Assembly (NCBI GenBank): GCA_015183035.1
Contig: JACZZP010000011.1
Location: forward strand, 806,001 to 870,000
DNA: 64,000 nucleotides
Direction of reading: 5' to 3'
Source: Meloidogyne chitwoodi
Taxonomy: Eukaryota > Nematoda > Chromadorea > Rhabditida > Meloidogynidae
The position numbers were made by a program, and so were the translations under genes. A model generated the notes under the pieces. That model was not told the DNA's origin. It was given only the letters and a program-made list of their open reading frames with translations, and searched no databases. Below, one piece after another: positions 12,856-23,089 of the stretch (positions within the stretch are counted from its first letter, which is position 1; every line of letters starts with the position of its first letter).

Positions 12856-13553
12856 ATTTAATTTTCTTAATTAAAAATTCAGTTAGTTGTTTTTAAAATT
12901 ATTATTTATTTCATTAAAATTTTAATAAAAATAAATAAATTAAAGTTAATAATTAATAGAACAATTATAAAGAAATAAGTGTTCTTTAATTTAATAATTA
13001 GGCTTTTTACTAAACTAAAATTTTCTATTAATTAATAAAAAAAATCAATATAAAAATATTTTTTCTTAAAACATAAAATTACCCAATAATGTAACACTTT
13101 AATGAATAAATAAATAAACATATTAATATTATTGTAAAAATATTTTTTCATTAACTAAAGGTAAGGAGGAAAATCATTTACTTAAATAATTATTTATTTT
13201 TAATTTTTGTTCTCATTTTAATTATTTAATTTTAATTAAAACTGTCTTAATTAAGTAAAAAAATATTAAATAAAAATAAATATTTAATAATTTTTTTAGT
13301 TTTTATAATAAAATAATTATTTTTATTATTAAAAAATAATTATTATATATAAATAATTAGCAATATATGTATTACACTAATACCTAAAAATAATAATATA
13401 GAGAAAGAAAATTATATTTTTAATTGTTTTAATAAATTTATAAATTTTAATTCATATTTTTAAATAAAAACTTTATTTTTAATAAAAATGATAGTTTACA
13501 AGATATTTAATAATTTTTAAATTAATTTTAATTACTTATAATTCATCAAAAAA
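12856..13553. other. AT-rich intergenic spacer
   Basis: About 700 bp of very AT-rich DNA between two minus-strand genes. It holds the 5' region of the glycine-rich gene and the 3' flank of the chemoreceptor gene. No ORF, RNA gene or repeat was recognised. Confidence 0.5.
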
Positions 13554-14863
13554 TTATAAAATAGGTACAATTTTATTTAAATTACTAAAAACAAAAGTTC
13601 TATATGGTTTATTTGTTAAAATACAAATAATTGGATTAAATAAAGGTATTTGATGATAAAAAATATTTAAAATATATTGAAAATTAAATGAAATTGTATT
13701 TGTATCAAAAAATTGAATAACATTAGTTATAAGAATAACAAAGATAGTTGTTGCAATAAAAGACATAAATGGAACAATTGCCTTAAAATTATAAAAAGAT
13801 TTTAATTTATTTAAAAGGGAGTTTTTTTAATGTTTGTGAGAAGGATTATTTAATTTAAAATATATGTACATATTTAGTTGTGACTTCTGAAACCAACAAA
13901 AAACTTTTTTATATCTTTGTGTGTTTTTATAATATTTCATTTATATTTCATTTTTAATGTCATACTATTAATATTTTCTTTTTTAAATTTTTAAAAATTT
14001 AAAATTACCAAAATAATTAAATTTTTTGTAATTTGTTTAACATAATTCTTCAATTGAGAATCAGGAAATGCATGATTTTTAATATATTTAACCATTTTAG
14101 TTCCAGTAATAATTATTATAAAAAATGGAATTATTGCGAAAATTGTAGGTATTATTGAAGTAAATATTCTATCTAAAATGCATGTCGTCTATAAATAAAA
14201 ATATTATTTAAATATAATTTTTTAAATAACATACTTTTATACAAGGATCATATAATTGAAATAATATTATCCAACTATTATTATTTAAATATTGTTGATT
14301 TTCTATAATATTAAAATCATCATATGGTATATTATATAAAAAATTAATTGAATACAAAAAAGAAATAAATAAAGCAATAATCATCATTAAAGTATAACGA
14401 ATTAATCCAATTGTTAAATTACTCAAAATTAATTAATTTAATTTTATTAAAATAAACTAACTAATTTATTAATAAATATCTATAAATAAATTGAACAGCT
14501 AAACCATAAATATTTAAACAATGAATTAATTGCCAAATAATAAAATGTATATAAAAATATATTTTATCATTTACTAAAATATAAATTAAGCCTGTTGGTA
14601 TTGTATAATATATACTTCCATCATTATTAAAGATAAAAACCTTAAAAGTTTAAATTAAAAAAAAATATAAATATTTATCTTACTGATTGTCCAAAAATTT
14701 TTAAATCTAAAAAACAATTTTGAATAAGAATACGACTATGATGAAACATTTCTTTAGGTGTTTTGAATAAAATAAGCCAAATTAAAAATAAATTTAAAAA
14801 TAATCCAAAAATAATACAAATCCAATAATCAAATTGGGAAATTATTTCAAATAATAATGTCAT
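13554..14863 (-). CDS. Serpentine chemoreceptor (7TM GPCR, Str superfamily)
   Basis: Five exons (14684-14863, 14462-14640, 14235-14421, 14009-14188, 13554-13781) join in frame to 317 aa. Several hydrophobic segments are visible, starting with residues about 8-33 (FDYWICIIFGLFLNLFLIWL). The motif TPKEMFHHSRILIQN after the first segment matches the TP-x-x-M-x-x-Y-x-I-L-x-N signature of the Srd/Srh/Str chemoreceptors, and QFIYRYLLI corresponds to the end of TM3. TM7 ends in PLFNPIICILTNKPYRTFV, matching the family's NP...KPYR ending. Such receptors act in ciliated sensory neurons and sense small molecules; the ligand cannot be inferred. The exact subfamily (Srd, Srh or Str) is uncertain. Confidence 0.8.
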
Positions 14864-15145
14864 ATTATTTTTAATTTTTCAAAAAATATATAGTATAATA
14901 ATAAGATTTTTTAGTGTTATTAAATGTTAAATTAATTTAATATAATTTTATAATTTGTTAAAAAATTAATTTATTGTGAAACTTTTTTCTTTAATAAATT
15001 AATATTAATTTTTAAATTTCTGTTAACCGTGTGAAATAAATGGAGTTAAAATGTAAATATTTACAATATTTTCTGTGAGAATAAAAATTATTTACTTCCC
15101 TAAGTACTTAATTTACTAGATATTTTATTTTTATTTATTTATATT
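14864..15145. other. AT-rich upstream region ending at the retrotransposon target site
   Basis: Holds the 5' region of the chemoreceptor gene. The last four bases (TATT, 15142-15145) are repeated directly after the far LTR at 23090-23093, consistent with a 4-bp target-site duplication. Parts of 14940-15120 loosely resemble 23170-23460 on the other side of the element (GTGAAAA..., ATTTACAATATTT), which could be old repeated upstream sequence or simple AT-rich similarity. Confidence 0.5.
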
Positions 15146-15499
15146 TGTCAGGATTTTGGGTTTTTCCTGATTAATAAGTTTAAACACAAATTTTTATTTA
15201 ACAAGTTTATTCAAAAAAAGGGTTTACAATTTTTTAATTAAAAACGAATTTATTTTTTTTAACGGACAGAGATTGTGTAAATTTTTTTTTTATTTTTATT
15301 CAACGGATAAGAGTGTGTAGAAAAAAAAAGGGGGAGAAGTCAACCAGTGAAGGTTTTTTAACGGGTGCAGAAAGGCGGGTGAATTACTTTTTTTTCTTTT
15401 TTATTATTTTGCCAGAAAAAGGGAGAGTATAAAGATTGGTTTTAAAAATGTGCAGTATTATAGGGAGATTTAAATAATAAACAAATCAAAGATTTGACA
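15146..15499 (-). repeat. 3' LTR of the BEL/Pao element
   Basis: 354 bp, the same as 22736-23089. On the plus strand it starts TGTCAGGATTTTGGG and ends GATTTGACA, so TG...CA ends hold in both orientations. Because the element is on the minus strand, this is its 3' LTR. The stop codon of the 255-aa ORF lies inside it (15486-15488). The purine tract just inside it is short (CTTGGGAG on the element strand). Confidence 0.93.
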
Positions 15500-16253
15500 C
15501 TCCCAAGGCCGAGAAGTTGGAATTGTTGGGATTACATAATTGAATTGGCACATAAACGATAGGATTAGAAATTGGGGCATGATGTTGCCCTATGAAATTG
15601 TGGTTAATCGGATTGTAATTTTGAGAATTTATTAACTGAGTCGGGCCAGAATAATTTTGTTGCACATAGGGGGTTTGTGTATGTGAGTAAATGCTTGTTA
15701 AGTTATTATTCCAATAAGGTGGTTGTGGGACGAAGTCTTTTAATTTAAGAATTATGTAGGGCTTTCGCCCTATGATGGGTGGATGGAAGAATTTTATCAT
15801 ATTGAGTGGTGTTATTTTTGCAATATTGTTTTTATGTTTCTTATTCTTTTTCAGTTTTTCCAGTTGATTCTTCGTGATTGTTGCCGAAGAGAGATTTTCA
15901 ATGCCACCCGAAGGAAGTATGCGAATCCGGCTTGTAATAGGAAGTTTGACCGCAGTTTTAATAGGTGGTTCATTCAAAGGTTGTTTTTTCGTGGTAGTAG
16001 TTGTTTCAGATTCAATAATGGGAGAGGGTTGTTCAATAATAATAGAGTTGTCATTAGGAATAACAGATGTATTTGTAGTAGAGACCGGCAAAATCGCACT
16101 TGATATGTTGTCTGGTGGTTTTGATGATTCAATTGTCGCAGAATTAATATTAATATTGGAAGGCATGATAATGGGGATATTTTTTGTTATTTCAAGATGA
16201 TTTAAAATGATGTGTATGGGAGTGCGGAATTTCTTATTATTATTATTAGACAT
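15486..16253 (-). CDS. Retrotransposon accessory ORF, Pro/Ser/Thr-rich 255 aa
   Basis: Begins 21 bp after the 173-aa membrane ORF and ends inside the 3' LTR. It starts MSNNNNKKFRTP. The first half is rich in Ser, Thr, Ile and Pro, followed by a basic stretch (LEKLKKNKKHKNN near residue 131) and a Tyr/Asn/Gln-rich tail. There is no signal peptide and no domain that I recognise. It is not the usual BEL/Pao env. The long open frame in an otherwise intact element suggests it is maintained. It could be an env remnant replaced by new sequence, a captured gene or a regulatory protein. It would need a spliced or downstream-initiated RNA, and no such signal was identified with confidence. Confidence 0.6.
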   Translation of the reverse strand: MSNNNNKKFRTPIHIILNHLEITKNIPIIMPSNININSATIESSKPPDNISSAILPVSTTNTSVIPNDNSIIIEQPSPIIESETTTTTKKQPLNEPPIKTAVKLPITSRIRILPSGGIENLSSATITKNQLEKLKKNKKHKNNIAKITPLNMIKFFHPPIIGRKPYIILKLKDFVPQPPYWNNNLTSIYSHTQTPYVQQNYSGPTQLINSQNYNPINHNFIGQHHAPISNPIVYVPIQLCNPNNSNFSALGVSNL

Positions 16254-16273
16254 AAATTCTTAAAAAATTTTAA

Positions 16274-16795
16274 TTAATGGTTATGAATGCGGTTAAGTTG
16301 TATCGATTCTCCCACTCTATGGGAAGTTTCGGTTGTTTCGAGATTAGTGAAAGAAGCAGGGTAAAAATGGGTAAAAATTTTTATAAGTAATTTTAAAATT
16401 AAAAGAATTAATATAATAATTATAACGATAAGGATAGCGGATAATCCCGGTTCTTCTTGTAAATATTTAGCAAGAGAGTCCAGTCCAAGGTATAAAGCGG
16501 TTGTGCTTAAAATTGGTAAGGTGGATTTCGCCACTGGTTTAACAAATTTTTTAAGAAATGGGGGCTTTTTAGGTTCAACAAAGGGAGTTAAAATTACTAT
16601 TATAATAACGAATATGCTTTGGGGTGGGATCCACTGGTTTCGAGGTTTTTTCTTATTTTTAATTAGATTATATGTAAATCGGCAGATGATAGAAACAAAG
16701 ATGAATATTATTCCGATTAGGATAAACGAAGGTTCTTGCTTATTAATTTGTGTAAAATCAAGAGAAAAGAGTTGTATGGACAAGAGACTTCCCAT
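16274..16795 (-). CDS. Retrotransposon accessory ORF, small multi-pass membrane protein
   Basis: 173 aa, starting 120 bp after the gag-pol stop. Hydrophobic segments are visible at about residues 24-43 (FILIGIIFIFVSIICRFTY), 58-73 (SIFVIIIVILTPFV), possibly 92-110, and 118-142 (AILIVIIIILILLILKLLIKIF). A basic loop (KNKKKPRNQW) lies between the first two. It sits where env would be in env-bearing BEL/Pao elements, but is much too small for a class I or II fusion glycoprotein, and no cysteine-rich ectodomain or fusion peptide was seen. It may be a shrunken env-like or viroporin-like protein. The function is unknown. Confidence 0.6.
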   Translation of the reverse strand: MGSLLSIQLFSLDFTQINKQEPSFILIGIIFIFVSIICRFTYNLIKNKKKPRNQWIPPQSIFVIIIVILTPFVEPKKPPFLKKFVKPVAKSTLPILSTTALYLGLDSLAKYLQEEPGLSAILIVIIIILILLILKLLIKIFTHFYPASFTNLETTETSHRVGESIQLNRIHNH

Positions 16796-16914
16796 TAATT
16801 TTTAAAAATATTATTTAAGGTGGAAGGGCAATAAATTTAATTTTTTATTATTATTAGCTTTTTTCAATTATATTTTAAAGTGTGAATAAAGGGGGAAAAA
16901 ATCTTATTTTATTT

Positions 16915-19900
16915 TTAATTTCTTTGTATACGCCTATTTCTCAATTCTAAATAATTTTCCAAAGGAGAAGGGGGAGATGAATTAGCATTAGGAGTAATTT
17001 CAATGGGAACTGGCACGACTGTATTTTCTAAGCTAATTTCATTTTCTTTTGTTTGAATGGGTAAATTCTGTTCTGTATTCTCCTTTTCAAATTGAGAAGG
17101 GACGGGTAATGTATTTTGATCCAAAGAATTATTTTCCAATTCTAATGGGTAAATGTGACTAACATTGCGAGTGGTAATACGGCCGGAGTGTGAAAGTTTA
17201 ATTTCTGCTGTGTCGGGTAAATCGTTTTTGTTTTTGAATAGATTTGTTACTATTGCCGTTTGCCAAAGGGAGCGGGGTGTATTGGGATCGTGAACTAATA
17301 CAAATTCTTTTAATTTCGGCCATTGTTTGTTATACTGGTGTGATTTTTTGTAATTCTCTCTAAGACTCAAAATATAATCGTTTGTCCACTTTTGAAAGAA
17401 ATATTTGGAATAGTTAGAGATTGAAGACCAAAGGTTTTGTATAGTGTCAAAATTGGATAATTCAGCGGGGGAAGGTGTAACAGTTGCAGTGTCAGGCGAA
17501 AGGAAAATGGGCAAATTAATACCGTAGGGTCTGAAAAAGTCAATTGGACGAAGTGGCTTACTTTCCGCGGGATTGGACGAATCAAAGGTAATGGGTCTGG
17601 AGTTAATAATAGTTTCAATTTCGGCCAGTATGGTGCGAATATGTTCAGGTGAGTATACTCTGGGGACGGTTCCCTTAGAGAGTGTTCGGCGTAAATGGAA
17701 TTTGATGAGCGAAACCATACGCTCATAATGACCGCCGCGCCAAGGGGCAAAGGGCGTGCGTAGGTTCCACTCGATATGAATATAGTCTGAAGTTTCTTTC
17801 AACATTTTCCTAAAAGAAACAAATGTGGGGGCTTGATCGGAATATATCGTTGTTGGGACACCAAATTTGGCGGAAAATCTACGGAAGGCAAGGACAAAGT
17901 TGAGGGCTGATTGATCGTTTACTAAATCGAGAGATAATGCTCGAGTTGTGAGGCAAACCCAGAGGCAAATCCAATATTTGTTTGTGGGAGGTTTTGATCG
18001 AAAGGTTTTCTTTTTTAACTCAGAATTGTAACAATAGAGTGGACCACAGAAGTCTAAACCAACAGAAAGAAATGGGCTAGCTTGTCTAACTCTGCCAGCT
18101 GGAAAATCGGGAAATGGTGGTGCAACGTACGGTAAGGCGTTGAACCGTCGGCAAGGAAGGCACTGAATGTGAATGGCTCTCGAGACTATTCTTCTACCGT
18201 GGGGTATCCAATATTGCCTGCGGATAAATAAAAGAGTTGACAATGGACTACTATGGTGATTAAGTAGGTGGGTTTCATAGATCATTAATTTTGTAAGATT
18301 TGAATGAGGAGGGAGATATATAGGTTCTTGAGTCGAAATTGGGAGCAAACTATTTCCTAGTCTTCCTTTAGATCGAATTATTCCTTTATCATCCGTAAAG
18401 AGTCCTAAGGCTTCATTTTCCCTATTTGGGGGAGGAAAGAGAGACTGCTCGTGTTTTATTAAGTAATCAAGGGAATGGCGTATTTCTGGGAACGAAATTT
18501 CGAGGTTTGGAAATTGTGTTTTCTTTCGGCAATTTTTTATAAATCTGAAAAAATATGCAGTGGAGCGTAATAATTTCGGAATACGAGAGAATCGAGATAA
18601 ATTTAAAAGCGGTTCGGAAATTTCGGGATCAATTTTTTGAACCTGGAAAGTACATATAGGTCCATTTGTAGTCGAGGGGGTTAAATAATGATTATTAGAA
18701 TTAAATTCTTTAATACTTATCTCAAAGGAGGGTAGGCCAACTGAATTCCACAACCAGCTCGGTCCTTTCCACCATAAGTCCATATATTGAAGTGACGTTC
18801 CTTGAATGCCTCCACGTGTTCCAATATCGGCAGGATTATTAATACCAGGAGTATGTCGTACAATTAAATTTTTTATGCTGCGAATCGAATTTACACGGTT
18901 TTGGACGAAAATATCTCGAATTATTGTGGGGGAATTAAGCCAAGAAAGGACGGTTGATGAATCAGTCCATAAATTAAGGGTAGGGTCTAGGATTATATTA
19001 GTCAGGTGTTTGAACACAAATTGAAGGGCTTTCGAGCCAAGGACAACAGCAATAAGTTCAAGTCGGGGAATAGTGAGATTTGTGCCCTTTTTATGTATTG
19101 GTTTAATTTTAGTTTTACTAAACAAGATAGAACTTTCCGCTGAGAATTGGGAATGATATATAGTTCGTAAGTATACGGTAACGCACATAGCAATAGATGA
19201 GGCATCGGTAAAACAATGTATTTCATAGTTTTTGTCATGGGTATAGTTAGAGAAATATTTTCTGGGTATCGTGATTATTCCTTCCTTCCAATCGTTTTGT
19301 AGCTTATTCCAGTCGGTTTCGGCGTCGGGACTTAACTTCTCATCCCACTTTAAGTTTTCTTTCCATAGACTTTGCAAAAATAATTTTAAAGGCAAAATGA
19401 CAGGTGAAATCATGCCTAGGGGGTCATAATGAGACGCGGTGAAGGCTAAAATAGAACGTTTAGATGGTGGGGATTTAAATGAGGGACGATGAATTTTGAA
19501 GCTCAAATTATCATTTTCGGTGTTCCAGCCAATGCCAAGAAACTTTTGAGAGGATCCGGCGAGTATATCTTCCTTGGGTAAAGCGGAAATAATTTCTGGT
19601 GAATTACTGGCATATTCTCTTATTTTCATTTTAGCTTTTAAGAAATGTGAAGAAAGGTCAAGGCATTTGTTTATTCCTTCCTGCGGGTCAGTTGCTGAGA
19701 GAAAGATATTGTCAACATATATATTTTCTTGTAAGTGGCTAAAGGAAGGGTCTTGAGAAAGATGATGGCGAATGATTATTGCGAGAAGGAAGGGGGAGGA
19801 GGTCAATCCAAAGGCGACGCGGGCAAAACGGAAAATTTGAATATTCGAGGGAGAAGGGGGGTGATTGATATTTTTTAACCACAAAAAACGACAACAGTCA

Positions 19901-22620
19901 CGATGAATAGGGTTTACAGAAATTTGGAGAAATGCTTTTTCAATGTCACATATTATGGCAATTTTGGGAATACGAAATCGTAAAAGTAAGCCAATGAGTT
20001 CTGGGACTATTGATGGGCCGGGATGTAAACAATCGTTTAAAGAGATGGTTTTCCCGCTGTGTACCGATCCATCATAAACAATCCTAACTTTTGCCTTCTC
20101 TGGCTGAATAACTGGGTGATGGGCCAAATAATGGAGGGGAAATGAGTGAGAATATGAGTTAGGTGGATGCTCGATAATACCCAAACGAAATTGTTCCTGA
20201 ATAATATCATCGTATTTTTGTAATAATTCTGGGGTTTTCTGGAGGTTTTTGTATACCGATCGTAATCGACCAGAACAGAGACCGAAATTTGAGGGTAATG
20301 GGATTGTTTTGGGATCGGACTTGAAGGGCAGGTTTACTTCATAACGGCCATTTTTATATTTTAAATTAGAGAGGGTTTCATTATATATCAGTTCGTTTTG
20401 CAGGTTAGTTGGATTTGGGTCATCTGCTATGCCAATTCCTTCCAAAGAGAAAAAATCGGTTGGGGGATCAGGCGGAAGATTTTGCTCTGAGAAGTTAACA
20501 ATTTGATTAAAATAGGTGGGGGAAAAATTATAGGGCTTTCCAGCAACAATAATACCAATCAAAGTGTGTACAAGAGTATAGCCCGAGGGCAGTTTCATAA
20601 TCGGGGTTGGCTCTAAATCATAATAGTGATCGGCGCCTAATAGGATAACGGGTAAGACGGTTTCAGGGTTAAAAATCAGTTCAGAACTATAAGAAAGAAG
20701 AGCAGAAGAATAAGGTATATATCGTGTAGGTTGTGTTAAATGATTAAGGGTATTAGCTTTGACGATAAGGGATCGGCCATCAGTCAATCGGAGACCGAAT
20801 GAGGTAAGGAAAGAATTCGTTGGTAAACAATTGGGGTTATTAAAGACTCCTAAATTCATCGAAGTTGGGGTTAGAGACAATTGTAATTCCTTAGCTTTAA
20901 CATAATGAATATACGTGTTAGTACTAGCATCATCAAGCATTATAATACCTGACATTGAAACTGAGGGATTTTTAGGATTGAATATTTGGGCGCGGATGCA
21001 TTTTAATAGCACAGAACCATGAGATTTAGAAGTAGAAGAAACATTTGTTTGAGACGGATTCCCGGGGCTACTTCCTTCATCTTGTGCCTTAACAGGTACT
21101 GAAAGATTATTTAAAGGGGTTGGTTGCGAAATCGGTGCTGGAAAATATTGGGGGTTTATTGGCGGAGAGTATTGTCTATTCTCATGAAAATAGGAGTTGG
21201 GAGAAAAATGTTGATGGGAATAATATGGTTGCGTATGATGTGCATAATTAGTTGAACTATAACGTGGGGTTTGCGGATTTGTTCGGTTTGTATTAGAATT
21301 ATTCATTTGAGACGGACAGAGAGCTCGTGGATGCATTTCAGAACATTTAAAACATTTTAGTGGGCTAGGACAGGCACGATACGAATGACCTTCTTTTAAG
21401 CACTTAGAACATTTTTTCAATTCTCTTAGGCGGGTATATCGAGAATTTGAGTCGGGATATTGCCTGCAGGAGGAAGAAAAATGACCAGGCTTTCCACAAA
21501 AAATACATGAAGAGTTCGGCTTGTGATTTGAAAAGGAAGATGAGTTTTGCGCTTTCCCTTGCGCAACGAATGTAAGAGTGGATTGTGGCATATGGGGAGG
21601 CGAAAAAGAACTTGGTTGGAACGGGGAGGTTGGTTTTGGCATAAAAGGGCCTTTTGACGTAGATTGGGGATAAATGGCACTTACTTCTTGTTTCCTTTTG
21701 AGTACGGACTTGAGCTTCCTTCGGAGGTTTGTCGTGGTCCAATCAGCACCAATTGATTCCTTTTCCTTGTAAATTTCTTCCAAAAGGTATGGGGGGAGCT
21801 TTGATTCAACCTCCATTTGTATGTGAAGACCATCTACGTTGTTGCCTTGTTGTTCAATTTGTATGCAAAGTCCTTCAAACGAATCTACAAGGTCATTTAA
21901 ATCTTTACAGAAATACTCGCCCTTACGGACACGAGGGAGATTTTTAAGTGATTGGTGTAAATTACGGGCTATTTCTTCGGAATTTCCATATTTTTCGGTT
22001 AATAGTTCGATGGCATGATTATATGATTGATCGGTAAGTGGTAATGGTTCAATTAACGAAAGGGGGGCTCCAACTAGACACGTTTTAAGATACGATAATT
22101 TAATTGATTCAGAAAGATCGGGGAGATCACCAACTGAGGCCTTAAACTGATTCCAAAACGATAAAAATTCAGTACATTTTCCGGAAAATTTTGGTAAGTC
22201 CATACGTGGGAGGTGCGAATGGGAGGCTTGGGATGATTTTTTGGGTAAAGCTCCATCTAAAACTGCTCGGGAATTACGTAGGGTACGGGTATAACGTTTA
22301 AGATCATTCATCACTCGGATATAAGCGGTTTCATTAAGGAAGGCCTCGTATATGGTACTGTCATGTCCTCTCTCTATTCCGGTCATAGAGGCTCTCAAGG
22401 CCATCCAAGAGGTATGGGCGTTCGAGATATCATCTAAAATTTCAGTTGTATTTTTATTTTCAATGTCTAGTGTTGTTATAATGGCTTGAATACATTCGTT
22501 GAACTGACTGTCGGAGTGTAGCGGGTTTTTTATTGGAAGATTGAATACCTTTTGATTTTCTAGGATTTCTGTTGCATCATGGCAAAGTCCGATGATAATC
22601 TCTCGGAATGCTAAGGACAT
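16915..22620 (-). CDS. BEL/Pao Gag-Pol polyprotein
   Basis: A single 1901-aa frame, longer than many decayed copies and apparently intact. Order on the protein: a DUF1759-type Gag region (LPKFSGKCTEFLSFWNQF, near 143-160); three zinc knuckles at about 370-430 (CIFCGKPGHFSSSC, CSKCLKEGHSYRAC, CFKCSEMHPRALC); a DUF1758-type aspartic protease (IMLDDAST, near 560); a reverse transcriptase with VRIVYDGS, DIEKAFLQI and YVDN (near 966) instead of the usual YVDD; RNase H (CFTDAS near 1135, WTDSS later); an integrase with an H2C2 zinc site (HLLNHH...CLPC) and the catalytic triad LDFCGP, YSDQAP and GHYERM (about 1523, 1592, 1628); and a C-terminal DUF5641-like end. It makes the enzymes and core for retrotransposition in virus-like particles. 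Confidence 0.95.
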   Translation of the reverse strand: MSLAFREIIIGLCHDATEILENQKVFNLPIKNPLHSDSQFNECIQAIITTLDIENKNTTEILDDISNAHTSWMALRASMTGIERGHDSTIYEAFLNETAYIRVMNDLKRYTRTLRNSRAVLDGALPKKSSQASHSHLPRMDLPKFSGKCTEFLSFWNQFKASVGDLPDLSESIKLSYLKTCLVGAPLSLIEPLPLTDQSYNHAIELLTEKYGNSEEIARNLHQSLKNLPRVRKGEYFCKDLNDLVDSFEGLCIQIEQQGNNVDGLHIQMEVESKLPPYLLEEIYKEKESIGADWTTTNLRRKLKSVLKRKQEVSAIYPQSTSKGPFMPKPTSPFQPSSFSPPHMPQSTLTFVAQGKAQNSSSFSNHKPNSSCIFCGKPGHFSSSCRQYPDSNSRYTRLRELKKCSKCLKEGHSYRACPSPLKCFKCSEMHPRALCPSQMNNSNTNRTNPQTPRYSSTNYAHHTQPYYSHQHFSPNSYFHENRQYSPPINPQYFPAPISQPTPLNNLSVPVKAQDEGSSPGNPSQTNVSSTSKSHGSVLLKCIRAQIFNPKNPSVSMSGIIMLDDASTNTYIHYVKAKELQLSLTPTSMNLGVFNNPNCLPTNSFLTSFGLRLTDGRSLIVKANTLNHLTQPTRYIPYSSALLSYSSELIFNPETVLPVILLGADHYYDLEPTPIMKLPSGYTLVHTLIGIIVAGKPYNFSPTYFNQIVNFSEQNLPPDPPTDFFSLEGIGIADDPNPTNLQNELIYNETLSNLKYKNGRYEVNLPFKSDPKTIPLPSNFGLCSGRLRSVYKNLQKTPELLQKYDDIIQEQFRLGIIEHPPNSYSHSFPLHYLAHHPVIQPEKAKVRIVYDGSVHSGKTISLNDCLHPGPSIVPELIGLLLRFRIPKIAIICDIEKAFLQISVNPIHRDCCRFLWLKNINHPPSPSNIQIFRFARVAFGLTSSPFLLAIIIRHHLSQDPSFSHLQENIYVDNIFLSATDPQEGINKCLDLSSHFLKAKMKIREYASNSPEIISALPKEDILAGSSQKFLGIGWNTENDNLSFKIHRPSFKSPPSKRSILAFTASHYDPLGMISPVILPLKLFLQSLWKENLKWDEKLSPDAETDWNKLQNDWKEGIITIPRKYFSNYTHDKNYEIHCFTDASSIAMCVTVYLRTIYHSQFSAESSILFSKTKIKPIHKKGTNLTIPRLELIAVVLGSKALQFVFKHLTNIILDPTLNLWTDSSTVLSWLNSPTIIRDIFVQNRVNSIRSIKNLIVRHTPGINNPADIGTRGGIQGTSLQYMDLWWKGPSWLWNSVGLPSFEISIKEFNSNNHYLTPSTTNGPICTFQVQKIDPEISEPLLNLSRFSRIPKLLRSTAYFFRFIKNCRKKTQFPNLEISFPEIRHSLDYLIKHEQSLFPPPNRENEALGLFTDDKGIIRSKGRLGNSLLPISTQEPIYLPPHSNLTKLMIYETHLLNHHSSPLSTLLFIRRQYWIPHGRRIVSRAIHIQCLPCRRFNALPYVAPPFPDFPAGRVRQASPFLSVGLDFCGPLYCYNSELKKKTFRSKPPTNKYWICLWVCLTTRALSLDLVNDQSALNFVLAFRRFSAKFGVPTTIYSDQAPTFVSFRKMLKETSDYIHIEWNLRTPFAPWRGGHYERMVSLIKFHLRRTLSKGTVPRVYSPEHIRTILAEIETIINSRPITFDSSNPAESKPLRPIDFFRPYGINLPIFLSPDTATVTPSPAELSNFDTIQNLWSSISNYSKYFFQKWTNDYILSLRENYKKSHQYNKQWPKLKEFVLVHDPNTPRSLWQTAIVTNLFKNKNDLPDTAEIKLSHSGRITTRNVSHIYPLELENNSLDQNTLPVPSQFEKENTEQNLPIQTKENEISLENTVVPVPIEITPNANSSPPSPLENYLELRNRRIQRN

Positions 22621-22735
22621 TTTTTTTTTTGTTTTACGAGGGAGAAAACAAGGGTAAAAAAAAATAAACGGATTTTTATAAATTTGGGTTAAGTAAAATT
22701 CACTTAATTTACGGTATTCAAGTTCACGGCTGAGC
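22621..22735 (-). promoter_or_regulatory. Retrotransposon 5' leader with the primer-binding-site region
   Basis: Lies between the 5' LTR and the gag start. Reading along the element, the first bases after the LTR are GCTCAGCCGTGAACTTGAAT. A standard primer-binding site would start TGG, pairing with the CCA end of a tRNA. None is present at or next to the LTR edge, so the primer may pair with an internal part of a tRNA or the site may be offset. Confidence 0.45.
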
Positions 22736-23089
22736 TGTCAGGATTTTGGGTTTTTCCTGATTAATAAGTTTAAACACAAATTTTTATTTAACAAGTTTAT
22801 TCAAAAAAAGGGTTTACAATTTTTTAATTAAAAACGAATTTATTTTTTTTAACGGACAGAGATTGTGTAAATTTTTTTTTTATTTTTATTCAACGGATAA
22901 GAGTGTGTAGAAAAAAAAAGGGGGAGAAGTCAACCAGTGAAGGTTTTTTAACGGGTGCAGAAAGGCGGGTGAATTACTTTTTTTTCTTTTTTATTATTTT
23001 GCCAGAAAAAGGGAGAGTATAAAGATTGGTTTTAAAAATGTGCAGTATTATAGGGAGATTTAAATAATAAACAAATCAAAGATTTGACA
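22736..23089 (-). repeat. 5' LTR of the BEL/Pao element
   Basis: 354 bp and visually identical to 15146-15499 throughout, including the long A and T homopolymers. As the upstream LTR on the minus strand it should carry the promoter. TATT at 23090-23093 repeats 15142-15145 as the target duplication. Confidence 0.93.

Larger units (their letters stand above)
15146..23089 (-). mobile_element. Complete BEL/Pao LTR retrotransposon
   Basis: A 7,944-bp element on the minus strand. Two 354-bp LTRs (15146-15499, 22736-23089) begin TG and end CA and look identical base for base, and TATT flanks both sides. Between them lie an intact 1901-aa Gag-Pol, a 173-aa membrane ORF and a 255-aa ORF. Identical LTRs and open frames indicate a very recent insertion that may still be able to move. 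GC content is far above that of the surrounding DNA. The domain order protease-RT-RNase H-integrase and the DUF1759 and DUF1758 type regions identify the BEL/Pao superfamily. Confidence 0.93.

Noticed and set aside
15783..16200. Plus-strand ORFs opposite the retrotransposon accessory genes
   Set aside because: They are antisense shadows of the 255-aa minus-strand ORF with no supporting features.
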